In this document: positions 34,618 through 45,284 of the stretch, in pieces
Layout of the letters: every line of letters starts with the position of its first letter
How positions within the stretch are numbered: the stretch's first letter is position 1
The notes under the pieces: model-generated
What the model was told of the DNA's origin: nothing
The model's database searches: none
What the model saw: the letters and a program-made list of their open reading frames with translations, nothing else
Assembly (NCBI GenBank): GCA_011799875.1
Contig: CM022301.1
Coordinates: forward strand, 321,240,929 to 321,304,928
Source: Thinopyrum elongatum
Taxonomy: Eukaryota; Streptophyta; Magnoliopsida; Poales; Poaceae
Reading direction: 5' to 3'
Length of the DNA stretch: 64,000 nt
Made by a program: the position numbers and the translations under genes

Positions 34618-35168
34618 GTACCTAAAAACTGGGAGATCCAGGAATACCAACTATACCTTACCCCATCAAGAGAAATTATGTCAAAACTACTTTATATGAT
34701 TTATGAGCTAGTGTTAGTGTTATGGCTTTCTCTTTATATAAAAGACTTGATTTGAATAAACTCACACCTACTGAAATATCATTGCAAATGGCTGACAAAT
34801 CAACTGCTATACCTATCGGTATTTGTGAGGATGTGCCCATTGTTGTTGCAAATGTTACTATCTTAACAGACTTTGTTATACTTGAGATGCCCGGGGACGA
34901 CAACATGTCGATTATCCTTGGTAGACCCTTTTTGAATACTGCAGGGGTTGTTATTGATTGTAATAAAAGCTCAGTCACTTTTCATATCAACGGTAATGAG
35001 CATACGGTGCACTTTCCGAAGAAACAATTCCAAGTGAATGGTATTAATGTTATTGAAAAGTGTCCGACAATTACTATTGGAAGTTTCCAACTCCCTTTGC
35101 CTACTGCCAAAAAGAAATATGAAATACTTTTTGTTGGGGATATGCATATCCCCGTTGAGGTAACTTAG
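34618..35168 (+). pseudogene. Aspartic protease of E4 with a stop in the active site
   Basis: The motif DLGAS reads D-L-stop-A-S, with TGA at 34704-34706 where Gly (GGA) is expected. The rest is open from 34707 to 35168: FSLYKRLDLNKLTP, MADKSTAIPIG, the hydrophobic VILEMPGDD and IILGRPFLNTAGV. The end (HIPVEVT-stop) is followed by non-coding DNA, where RT would begin in an autonomous element. A single change has therefore removed a key catalytic residue. Confidence 0.75.
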
Positions 35169-35329
35169 TGTTTTACAAAAGTTCCTCGGGTTCATGTTAA
35201 TCGAAAGTGATTGTTAATAAGACTTGATCAACCTTATTAATGGATTGTTTTCGAGAGGCATGTGGTCGATGAATTTACTTTTTGTTTTTTGTTTTTCTTA
35301 GTTAACGAAAATAAAATGCCATGTTTATC

Positions 35330-35593
35330 CTGTTTTCTGAATTTTCTGTGCCATAAAAAATGACCCAAAAATAAAAGTGCTCAGAATGCCCTAAAACTTT
35401 AACCTGATTTTTTTTGAATATTTCTAAATTTTTGGTACAAATAACATCAGAGGGGGGGGGGGTGCCCCTGGTGCCCACAAGATACCAGGGCGCGCCAGCC
35501 ACCCCAGGCGCGCCCTGGTGGGTGGTGGGCCACATGTGCGCCCCCTAACTTATCCCTTTAGCCCATGTCATCTCCTACCTCCAGAAAAAATCA

Positions 35594-35639
<46 letters not shown>

Positions 35640-35640
35640 T
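35330..35640 (+). promoter_or_regulatory. Internal LTR-like promoter segment upstream of the E4 extra ORF
   Basis: 35370-35525 aligns by eye with the U3 part of the E4 LTR (39220-39380): ATAAAAGTGCTCAGAAT, AAACTTT, then CATCAGAGGGGG and the palindrome TGCCCACAAGATACCAGGGC / GCGCGCCCTGGTGGGTGG. A G-run (35452-35462) and a (TC)n tract (35601-35634) follow, ahead of a leader and the ATG at 35959. No clear TATA box is present. Confidence 0.55.
35601..35634 (+). repeat. (TC)n microsatellite in the leader of the E4 extra ORF
   Basis: About 17 TC units. Pyrimidine tracts of this kind are frequent in plant core promoters and leaders. Confidence 0.9.
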
Positions 35641-35958
35641 TCTTGCTCTCAAACCCGTGGATTTCGATCTCTTTGCTCGAAGCTCCATTTCCGAAACTGT
35701 TTTGGGGGATTGCTACTTGGTATGTGACTCCTCCATTGCTCCAATTCGTTTTTGCTCTAGTAGTTTATATTTTGAATAATTAGCTACTCTTGGTGCTGCT
35801 GTAAATGGGCTTGCATGTCGAATTCTTAGAGTTCTAAGTAGTTTGAATGCTTAATATAGCCTCTAGGCACCCACATGAGTAGTTGCTATCAATCTTGTGA
35901 AGTTTTGTTGACAAAAAATTTGTGGCAAAAAATTTCAGAATTTTATTCAAAGGAAAAG

Positions 35959-36890
35959 ATGAGTATCTTTCGGAAGTTTTCCTCCAAAAAGAATGCTAAG
36001 GGAGTCATCGGGGAATCATCGGACAATGACCTCAACACTTCGAGAACGATAGAGGTGCGGCCGTGCGAATGGCCACATAATGCCTTCATGGATGAGGCCG
36101 GGTTCCATCAAGAGTTTTCCCAATTTATCGCAAATGCCGGGCTGACTGACTTCCTCGCAGATGAGTGTGACCAACATCACCTCCTTACAAATTCCTTTCT
36201 GCAGAATTTCTCTTTCTTTAATAGGAACAATCCTCCTAAAGTGCGGTTTAATTATATTCTGTAACCCATCAGATACCGCTCACTGACTTTTGTGACATAT
36301 GTTTGATTCCCTCTGACGGGGAATTAAGATAGCCTAGACCGGCAGAGTTTGCAGACTTCCACCTCACTTTGACAGTGGGTGAGGAAAGAGGCGTGTCGAA
36401 AGCCACCACCACTAGTTTGCAGTTTCCTTCTGTGCATTACTTTGCTTTATTCAACGCGAAGTGTTTAACTGCTAGAGAGAAGGCCGGTGCACTCGATGCT
36501 CCCGGCCTTGCCATTTTACACCGTACATTACACAATGATCACACGTTTAGCCTAAGGGCTATTATTGCACGTCGTCTGCACCGCAACAGAACTAAGGGCA
36601 AAATTCATGGTGGTGTTTATGCCACTCTCTTAGCAAGTCACTTTAATGTTCAGATATACCAACATGATTATCCTTTGCCCCGAGTTTATCTAGATCACCA
36701 GGCGATGGTGGCTCACTAGTTTACTGATGATGCTGACTCTTTCCATAACATTCGTTATAACTTGGTATTCAGCGAGGAGACTCGTGATATTATCCCGTTG
36801 CCTGCACCTACTTTTTTTGATTCTTTTGCCAGGCACGGATACAGGGTCATGCCAAAGGGCATTATTGCCTACCGGAAAAGCAGGCAGTGA
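35959..36890 (+). pseudogene. ATHILA ORF-1-like gene of E4
   Basis: The ATG at 35959 begins MSIFRKFSSKKNAKG, open to 36264. After a frame change the second half (about 36290-36890) includes LTVGEERGVSKATT, FPSVHYFALFNAKCLTARE, GLAILHRTLHNDHTF, RRLHRNRTKG and a PLPRVYLDHQAMV block, with an in-frame TAG at 36717 and the end at 36888-36890. From memory this resembles the ATHILA ORF-1 family of plant gypsy elements, whose function is unknown. Its own promoter-like segment precedes it, and pol is absent between protease and this gene. Confidence 0.6.
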
Positions 36891-39087
36891 CGAAGGAGGA
36901 GCCCCAGGAGTGGGACGCTCAGGTGCCGCCGCCACAACATTTTCACGCGGGACCGGATGGCTACTACGGGTGGTGATTACCAAGCTAGGCGAAAAGCCTA
37001 AGCTTGGTGGAGTACGTATTTCCACCGACATTATATTCATGTTCACACATTTCATTCCAGTTATCGGTGTCCACACTTTTTCATTGTATTATCCATGCTA
37101 GATTTATTTTCTCGCTTTCTTCTTGTGTGTTAGAAAAACTTTAAGAAAATCCAAAAATATTTCTTGCTTGTTTTCAGTTTTTCTTTCTAGCTTAATTTAG
37201 TTGTAGTATTAAAAGAAAACCCAAAAAGATTTCTCGATTCTTCTTTTGTTTGTTGGGAGCTTTCCCGTGTAAATAGTTCTTCTCGTTTTTGTTTTTCCTT
37301 CTTTAATCCGCTTTCTTCAAGAAAAACTAAAAACTCCAAAAATATTTCAGTGTGTTTCTCTGAAATTCTTTTCTTTTATTGAGTCGTACCAAGGAGAAGA
37401 CCACAATGAAAATGTTGAGTGGCTCTCATATGCATTATTGATTATCTAACAAAGAGCCCATATTATTTTGTCTTTTCCTCTGAATAAAATGTTGCAGATT
37501 CCAGCTTAGTCCACGGCACTCTTGCACTATTATTATTTTCATATCATTCGGTTGTGCAAGTTAAAGACAATAATGACGATATTTGATGAAGTGACTGTGG
37601 CATAGGAAAGCGGGTATGAACTCAACTTGTTTTTGTTTTTGTAAGTATGTTTAACTCAGTATCCATGATTTAGCATATTACGATCAAACATGTTTGCAAT
37701 GACAATTAGAGATTATAGTTGCTCATGCCATGCTTAAGTAGCTAGGAGTGGATAATGATCTATCTTAGGTGTCAACATGCATTAAAAAGATAATGATGTA
37801 GTATGATGATATGGTATCCTCCTCTGAATGTTTCAAGTGGCTTGACTTGGCACATGTTCACGCATGTAATTAAATCAAAACCAACATAGCCTCCACAATA
37901 TTTATGTTCATGGTGTTTATATCCTACTCATGCTAGTATTCAATGTCGATTATTCATAATGCATGTTCATGACCGTTTTCGCTCTCTAGCTGGCTGCTTG
38001 TCAATTTATTTGCTAGCCTTCGCATGTACTAAGCGGAAATACTACTTGTCCATCAAAATCCTTAAACCAAAGTTATTCCGGATGAGTCCACTATATCTAC
38101 CTATATGCGGTATTACCCTGCCGTTCTAAGTAAATTTGCATGTGCCACCTCTAAAATTTCAAACGAACATCTGTTTTGTATGCCCGGACCACTCATGGAG
38201 CGACAGGGGGTGGTCAGTATCTTCCATGCTAAGCGGGTTATTCTCATGATGAGTGTTTATTCACTTGTCCTTGCACAAGAGGGGCTGGTAATAGGGATGC
38301 CCGATCCTGAAATAAAAAATTGCAAATAATTAAACAAAACTCCCCCAGGACTATTGTTGGTATGGAAGGCACCCGTGGATTCGGTTAGCCATGGCTTGTG
38401 TTTGTTGGTGGAGGGGGAGTAAACTTTACTTTTATCACTTGGGAACCGCCGCTAATTTGTTTAGCATGGAAGATATTGAAAACTCTTGGTCGTAACGTTG
38501 ACAGGAAGGGTGCACCTCCCAAAATTATATTTATCTCTGTTTTAAGCTTTGAGCTCTGGCACCTCTGCAAATCCCTGCTTCCCTCTGCGAAGGGTCTATC
38601 TATTTACTTTTATGTTGAGTCATCACCTTCTTAAACAAGCGCCAGACCCGAGAGCACTATTGTCATCCTCATGCATTGTGTTTAGTTAACGTTGAATGCA
38701 TCATGACTGGATCTCTTCTACCATAAATTACAATGTTTAGTCGCTGCTTGAACTTTGGAGGTGCTCTGCATTTATGTTTTGCGGTCTCAGAAAGGGCTAG
38801 CGAGATACCACTATTGTCATATTATATCTTGATTGTTTTGACAAAGTGTTGGCATTTGAGATATTTTATTATTGCTCGCTAGTTGATTATGCCATTGATA
38901 TGAGTTGATATAATTTTTAAGAGTTATTGTTGACATGGTTAGTCATGATCTTTGCTGAAAACCTGGGTGCTACTTAAGCATATATAGGTAAACAAGAACA
39001 AAAGAGTTCGTAAAAGTTTTTCTTTATCACTTTCAGTTTGTCAACTTAATTGCTTCAGGACAAACAATGAGTTAAGCTTGGGGGAGT
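36891..39087 (+). other. Non-coding 3' region of E4 with polypurine tract
   Basis: There is no supported ORF. Three degenerate A-rich repeats (CCAAAAATATTTC type) lie at 37130-37355. The stretch 38000-38800 is recognisable, inverted, in E9 at 63080-63880. The polypurine tract TTAAGCTTGGGGGAG is at 39072-39086, next to the 3' LTR, with CAGGACAAAC upstream. Confidence 0.65.
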
Positions 39088-40498
39088 TGATATGTCTCCA
39101 TCGTATCTACTTTTCCTGATGCTTTTGCACTTGTTTTGGACTCTAATTTGCATGATTTGAATGAAACTAACCCGGACTGACGCTGTTTTCAGCAGAATTA
39201 CCATGGTGTTGTTTTTGTGCAGAAATAAAAGTTCTCGGAATTGGACGAAACTTTTTGGAGATTTATTTCAGAACAAATAAAAAATACTGGAACCGAGAGC
39301 CACCAGAGGGGGTGCCCTGGCTGCCCACAAGACACCAGGGAGCGCCACCCCCCCTGGCGCGCCCTGGTGGGTGGCGGAGCCCTCGTGGCTCCGCTGACCC
39401 TAATCCCGACACTATAAAATCCTATTTTCGGAGAAAAAAATAAGGGAGGAAGTTTCATCGCGTTTTACGATACGGAGCCGCCGCCATGTCCTGTTCTTCA
39501 TCGGGAGGCCAGATCTGGAGCCCGTTCGGGGCTCCGGAGAGGGGAATCTTCGGTCTTCGTCATCACCAACCCTCCTTCATCACGAATTCCATGATGCTCC
39601 CCACCGGGAGTGAGTACTTCCTTCGTAGGCTCGCTGGTCGGTGAGGAGTTGGATGAGATTCATCATGTAATTGAGTTAGTTTTGTTAGGGCTTGATCCCT
39701 AGTATCCACTATGTATGAGATTGATGTTGCTATGACTTTGCCACGCTTAATGCTTGTCACTAGGGCCCGAGTGCCATGATTTCAGATCTGAACCGTTTAT
39801 GTTTTCACCATTGTATCTATGTTCTAGATCCAATCTTGCAAGTCATATGCACCTATTACGTGTTATGATCCATAAACCCCAGGGTGACAGTAATTGGGAT
39901 ACTTTCCGGTGATGACCGTAGTTTGAGGAGTTCATGTATTCACTATGTTTTAATGCTTTGTTCCGGTTCTCTATTAAAAGGAGGCCTTAATATCCCTTAG
40001 TTTCCTTATGGACCCCGCTGCCACGGGAAGGTAGGACAAAAGATGTCATGCAAATTCTTTTCCATAAGCACGTATGACTATTTACGGAATACATGCCTAC
40101 ATTATATTTATGAACTGGAGCTAGTTCTGTGTCGCCCTAGGTTATGACTGATATGTGATGAATATCATCCAACGAATTCACCGATCCAATGCCTACGAGT
40201 TTTCCACATATTGTTCTTGCTAAGTTACTATTGTTATTGCTACTGTTACAACTGCTAAAAAACTGTTACTGATGTTACTATTACAACCGCTATCATTACC
40301 ACTGCTATCAAACTATCATATTACTGTGCTACTGGTCACTTTGCCGCTGATATTTAATCTCCAGGTGTGGTTTAATTGACAACTCAACTACTAATACTTA
40401 CAAATATTCTTTGGTTCCCCTTGTGCCGAATCTATAAATTTGGGTTGAATACTCTACCATCGAAAACTGTTGCGATCCCCTATACTTGAGGGTTATCA
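39088..40498 (+). repeat. 3' LTR of E4
   Basis: TGATATGTCTCC to GGGTTATCA, 1411 bp; TATA-like CACTATAAAATCC at about 39410. It is followed by gatta, the target duplication. Confidence 0.85.
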
Positions 40499-41860
40499 GA
40501 TTACTCAGGAGGCATTTCATCTAGCATAGGAGGCAGGTGATCTCTTTGTGAGCCGTTAGTTTCATCGAACCGCACATCCACAGTTTCAACAACCTTGTTG
40601 TGATAGGTGTTGAAGACTCTGTAGGCATGCGAGTCCTTTCCGTAACCAAGCATAAAACCCTCATGTGCTTTTGGTGCAAATTTGGAATTGTGATGAGGAT
40701 CTCTAATCCAGCATTTAGCACCAAAGACTTTGAAATAACTTACATTGGGCTTTTTCTCAATGAGGTGCTCATATGAAGTCTTCTTGAGGAATTTGTGAAG
40801 ATATACCCGGTTGATGAAGTGACAAGCAGTATCTATTGCTTCAGGCCACCATCAACGAGGTGTCTTGTACTCATCAAGCTTAGTGTGGGCCATCTCAATG
40901 AGTGTCCTGTTCTTGTGCTCATCAATTCCATTCTGCTGAGGAGTATAAGGAGCAGATAGCTCATGAGTAATACCAAGTTCATCAAGATAGTCATCAAGGC
41001 ATGTGTTCTTGAACTCGATAACGTTGTCGCTTTTGATATGCTTGATCTTGATGCCATAGTTCATCATGGCACGGTTAGTGAATCATTTGAAGATGCCCTA
41101 CACTTCAGTCTTGAAGGTAATGATATCCACCCAGGTGTAACAAGAATAATCATCAACAATGATGAATCCATAGAGTGATGCTGCATTGGTTGGTGTAGCA
41201 TAATGAGTGGGACCAAAGAGATCCATGTGAAGTAATTCAAACGGACGAGTAGTGGTAATGATTGTCTTCGCAGAGTGCTTGGATCTGGTCGTCTTTCCAG
41301 CCTCACAAGCACCGCAAAGGTGATCTTTGACGAATTTGACGCCCTCGACACCAATGATATGCTCCTTCTTGATGAGTGTGCTCAAATTCCTCATGCCAGC
41401 ATGTCCAAGTCGTCGATTCCATAGCCAGCACTTTGACGCTTTTTCCAGTAGACACGTGGCCGGTTGAGGACCTAGAGATAAATCTACAATATACAAATCA
41501 TATCTCTTAAAGCCTTCGAAGACTTAGGACTTGTCAGATTCCATTAGCATAATGCATCTATATTTGCCAAAGATGACAATCATAGCAAGATCACAAAGCA
41601 TTGAGACAGACATGAGGTTGTATCCTACGGACTCGACAAGCATCACTTTTTCCAGTTGTCGATCCTTTGAGATAGCAACCTTACCTAGACCCAATACCTT
41701 TCTTTTTTCCTTTGTCAGTGTAGGTGATATGCTTTAGATGAGACGGAGTAAGGGGAGCATTGGTGAGGAGATTCCTGTCACCAGTCATGTGATTGGTGCA
41801 GCCATAGTCCAGAACCCATTCAGTAGCTTTTGGAGTATCATCCTATAGAAGCATTAGTCT
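40499..41860 (-). pseudogene. pol: Copia protease and integrase of E5
   Basis: Protease: the Copia motif D-S-G is changed to D-Y-G (LDYGCTNHM) at 41801-41809. The GAG-pre-integrase region LWNRRLGHAGMRNLSTLIKK with CGACEAGK follows at 41430-41290. The integrase core shows LHMDLFGP, SDN (IKSDNVIEF) and PQQNGIDEHKNRT, so the D, D and E positions are kept. The C-terminal part runs to 40499, where E4 interrupts the gene. Many frameshifts lie between 41496 and 41850, and a stop at about 40854. Confidence 0.8.
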
Positions 41861-42061
41861 CACTTACAAATTCATATACTTCAGTTGAAGAATATGATGA
41901 TCAATTTCGTCAGTAAGCATATAACAAGTAGCATAGGGATGTGTGAAATGAGGAATTCATTTCATCATGATTAGCTTGCATCCCAACAAGCATGTATGTC
42001 AGGCCTTCAACAAATTCATTAGACATTTATTGTGACTGAAGACCTGACCCTGCAGAAGAGA

Positions 42062-43721
42062 TTAGTTCTTCCTCTTAACCACCCACATCTGTATGGGTGG
42101 CTGAGAAGCAATGTAGCGCAAGGAATTGCTAGAGAACTTAGGCATTGAAGAATATGCATTTCTCTTCATAGGAGGAGTATAGTACTCATAAGAATATGCA
42201 GAGAAATTCTTAGCAGTTTTGTGCACATAGTGATTTGAAGAATAATGCACATATTCATCAGATCGCTGTTTGTTTCCCTGCATTGAAGTGTTAGAACGAG
42301 CATGAGTTTCCCTGCGTCCATTTGACAATTTTGGTCCAGGTGAAGAATTTGCCCTAGAGTTGTTCCTTTTCTTCGGTGGTGTCATGATGACATTCACCTG
42401 AAGATTTTGAAGAGCAGTTTTGGGCACCCAGATTTTCTTCACAAGGGAACCATTCCTGCAGTTAGTACCAACAAATCTAGCGAATACTTCACCGTTCTGA
42501 TTTTTGAATAGCTTATAGTTGGAGTCAAATGACTCATTAGAAGAATGTGGAGTATCACAGTTAAAGCCAGATAGAGTGGATGGATCAACTGGAGGTCCTT
42601 TTGCAGCAACCCATATGGTTTTGGGATACTGCTCAAGTTTCTAATAAGATCCATCTGTATTCAGCTTTCTCTCAAAAGCAATACCCTCTTTCCTAGGGTT
42701 CCTGTTAAGAATCTGCTTCTTGAGCACATCACAAAGAGTTTGATGCCCTTTGAGGCTTTTGTACATGCCTGTGACGTATAATTCCTTTAGACCTGGATTT
42801 TCGTCAGTGACACTCGTGGTTTCCTCAGATGAGGGAATTGAAGCCACAGAGACAATTGAAGATATAGAAGCAGTTTAAGCATTTGAACATTCAGCTGAAG
42901 TATTTGCATTATCACGTTCAAGGCATTTTAAGCATGGATCAACAAATTCTTCCTGAGAAGCTCTGATATGCTGAGTGAGTAATGAATCATTGTCTTCTTG
43001 AGCTCTTGCTTCCTTTGAAGAAATTCATAGGATAACTTCTCGTGTGTAGCTGAGAGGGCCACATGACAACTTTCAAGTTCGTCATATTTTAACTGGAGAC
43101 GTTCAAGGTCTTCGTCAAAATTTGAGAACGTTCCATTTCGTCATTTAGCAGATCATCACTTTTACCTAACAGCTTGTAAACCCTTTCTAGAGTAGTTTGT
43201 TGTTTAGCAACAATTTTAGCAAGTTTAGAGTAGCTAGGACTCAAGTTTTCATCAGATTCACATTCACTTGAAGATGGAGATGATTGTTTGAGTGCCTTGA
43301 TGCCTTTGGCCATGAGGCATGTTGCTGAAGAAGATGAATCGGGCTCAAAAGTCATCGTTTTTAGTGATTCCTTGAACTTGAGGAACCAGGGATCCTGACG
43401 GGTTCGATGACCTTCATAGACGTCAGAGATTCAATCCCATATAAGCTTCGCATAGCAAAGATGCATACTGCGCCTAAACTCGTCTCTGGATAGGCAGGAG
43501 CAGATGATATCCTTCGCCATAGTATCCCACCGAGTATACTTGCGAATGTCATCAGCATGCGCCATGTTGCAGAGATCGGTAAGACCAATCTCAGTGACGG
43601 TCCACAACTCGCTGTTCATCGCTAAGAGGCGCTTCCTCATCATGGCCTTCCACTTGGGATAGTCATACCCGTCAAAGATGGGGCATGCAGCGGATACTTT
43701 CTTCATACCTGCGGTCGACAT
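42062..43721 (-). pseudogene. gag: gag of Copia E5 with an internal deletion
   Basis: The minus-strand ATG at 43721 starts MSTAGMKKVSAACPIFDGYD, a typical Copia gag beginning. After LIWD (about 43431) the sequence jumps to a short unrelated-looking stretch and then to LMAKGIKALKQSSPSSSECE, which in the sister copy E8 lies beyond the zinc knuckle. Most of the capsid region and the knuckle seen in E8 are therefore absent. The rest includes an alpha-helical KLAKIVAKQQTTLERVYKLL segment, a GHQTLCDVLKKQILNRNPRK block and a basic tail ending WVVKRKN-stop. Confidence 0.75.
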
Positions 43722-43774
43722 AACTAAAACTCCAGGTGGTTAAACCAAAATCACACAGAACAAGAGAGTACCTT

Positions 43775-43786
43775 GCTCTGATACCA
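43775..43786 (-). other. Primer binding site of Copia E5 (initiator Met tRNA)
   Basis: The minus-strand TGGTATCAGAGC, two bases from the LTR end, is the common Copia primer site. Confidence 0.9.
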
Positions 43787-43788
43787 AT

Positions 43789-45172
43789 TGAAAGCGCAGG
43801 TTAACTCCCAGAGGGGGGTGAATGGGAGATTTTTAGAAATTCGTCAAACTCTGAAGAATTTGATGAAGATCGGATTGAAGAAATAGAAACACAAGGGAAA
43901 CTAAGTCATCACCGAATCAGAGTACATGCAATCAGATACGTCAGAGTGAAGAACATGCAATCATACATTCATACACGCATGAAGAAAATGAATTGAGGAA
44001 ATGAAAGATAGCATGATGAAATTCTTCAGTTCAAATTCGTCAGAACACATATCACAAATTCTTCAGCAGCGGAATAAAGTAAGAGAGGGTTGAGGAATTT
44101 GAAACCAGGTTGGCTTGGTGAAGACAATGGAATTTGGTAGACCAGTTCCAGTTGCTGCATCAACTGTACGTCTGGTTGAGGCGGCTGAGTCGCAACTGAG
44201 AGGACACACAGTCCTCCCCATATTCCTCTTGAACTAAGACTCGCAGATCTCGTCCAATCACTCGTGATAAGTCTTCAAGGTAGACTTCCAAAACCTTCAC
44301 AGAATTGTTCACCAGCACACCACAATGACTCCTGATGTACTCAGAACTTGATGCCTAACCGTGTGGAAGAATGACAGTCTTCAAAAGTAACAGGCGTCAG
44401 ATCACACAGATCAATCTCTTTAGTGATGCTTAATCACTTTGGCTCTGGGTTTTTCCTCACTTAGGATTCTCTCAAAATCGTCAGAGGATGGGTTGCGATC
44501 TTTTGACAAGTGTCAAGTTCTCTCAGAGTAGCCAACCAACAAGTGGTTGTGGGGGGGGGGCTATTTATAGCCAGGGGCAACCCGACATGAATTGTCATAA
44601 ATGCCCTTCTCTGATTCGACCGTTTGTCAGGATAAGGATCCACTCGATAGCTGGCATGCGGCGCAACAACGGTCAGAATTTGAACTCTCAAATTCGTCGG
44701 GGCACTCAATTTCTTCACTTTTAGGTAGATCACATTCGCGAACTCCTAACTCCTCAGTGTGACCAAATTCGTCAGCGACCAGATGAACTTCGTCACTGTC
44801 GCTAGCAAATGCGTCAGCTGTACTAGAGATTTCCAAAGGCTTCACTCGAAGCGGCTTTTGTGTATAGGTTTGAGCATCACTTTGGAAATGTGAAATATCA
44901 CCTAGACCCCCTTTAACAGTACAGTTTTTCCTATGACTCAAATAAGAAGAAAAGAAACTATGAAAACAAAGTCCTCAAGCTTCAAAGTCGTCACATCAAT
45001 TTCATCATCAAATTCTTCACTTGAAGAAATCCATTTTAGGGGTCGTCTTCCATGTGTTAAACCAAATCTTCCAGGACTCTGTCTCCTGTGTATACTCACA
45101 AACTCATTAGTTCCTCAACCTATTTGTCTTCAATACTCCAAAACCACTAAGGGGGCACTTGATGCACTTACA
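43789..45172 (-). repeat. 5' LTR of Copia E5
   Basis: 1384 bp. On the minus strand it starts TGTAAGTGCATCAAGTGCC and ends ...CGCTTTCA. The TATA box GGCTATAAATAGCC is at 44559-44572, next to a run of G. The sequence immediately to the right (45173 on) is pol of the sister copy E8, so E5 inserted there; the likely duplication is gagac. Confidence 0.85.
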
Positions 45173-45284
45173 GAGACAAGTGCAAAATTCCCACAAAAGT
45201 TAGCTAAATGTGAAGCTCTTGAGCGAGTGAGGGGACCAGGTGCATTGATGTTGTCGAGGATCTTCTCAATCTGCACTTCATTCG
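45173..45284 (-). pseudogene. Short pol fragment of Copia E8
   Basis: It aligns with E5 30655-30766: the RALRSRASHLANF-type coding between integrase and RT (TRSRASHLANFCGNFA, NEVQIEKILDNIN). It is bounded by E5 on the left and E6 on the right. It continues at 47571 after E6 is removed. Confidence 0.8.

Larger units (their letters stand above)
30927..40498 (+). mobile_element. Gypsy element E4 with gag-protease and ATHILA-like ORF, no RT or integrase
   Basis: LTRs of about 1.4 kb (30927-32291 and 39088-40498), a perfect tRNA-Asp primer site, gag and protease, then no pol. Instead there is a U3-like segment, a (TC)n leader and an ORF resembling the ATHILA ORF-1 family. The target duplication is gattc (922-926 of the 30 kb block) and gatta (40499-40503); the uninterrupted site in E8 near 47733 agrees with gatta. 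It is inserted in the E5 pol gene between integrase and RT. Confidence 0.85.
2175..45172 (-). mobile_element. Copia element E5 (SIRE/Maximus-like), inner copy, split by four insertions
   Basis: Reading on the minus strand from the right: LTR (45172-43789), primer site for initiator Met tRNA (43786-43775), gag, protease and integrase (43721-40499), reverse transcriptase and RNase H (30926-29131), a spacer, then a long accessory gene (27789-25705, 12251-11972, 3739-2225). The order PR-IN-RT-RH is that of Copia. An extra ORF after pol is typical of the SIRE/Maximus lineage, and the LTR also looks like that lineage to me. E1, E2, E3 and E4 interrupt it. The 3' LTR is beyond the left edge. It sits inside E8, a second copy of the same family in the same orientation. 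Confidence 0.8.

Noticed and set aside
38105..38329. Small ORF in the E4 3' region that resembles a minus-strand ORF of E9 (63498-63803) at peptide level over about 45 residues
   Set aside because: Between the two, most base differences change the amino acid and few are silent, so the match looks like shared non-coding DNA rather than a conserved protein.
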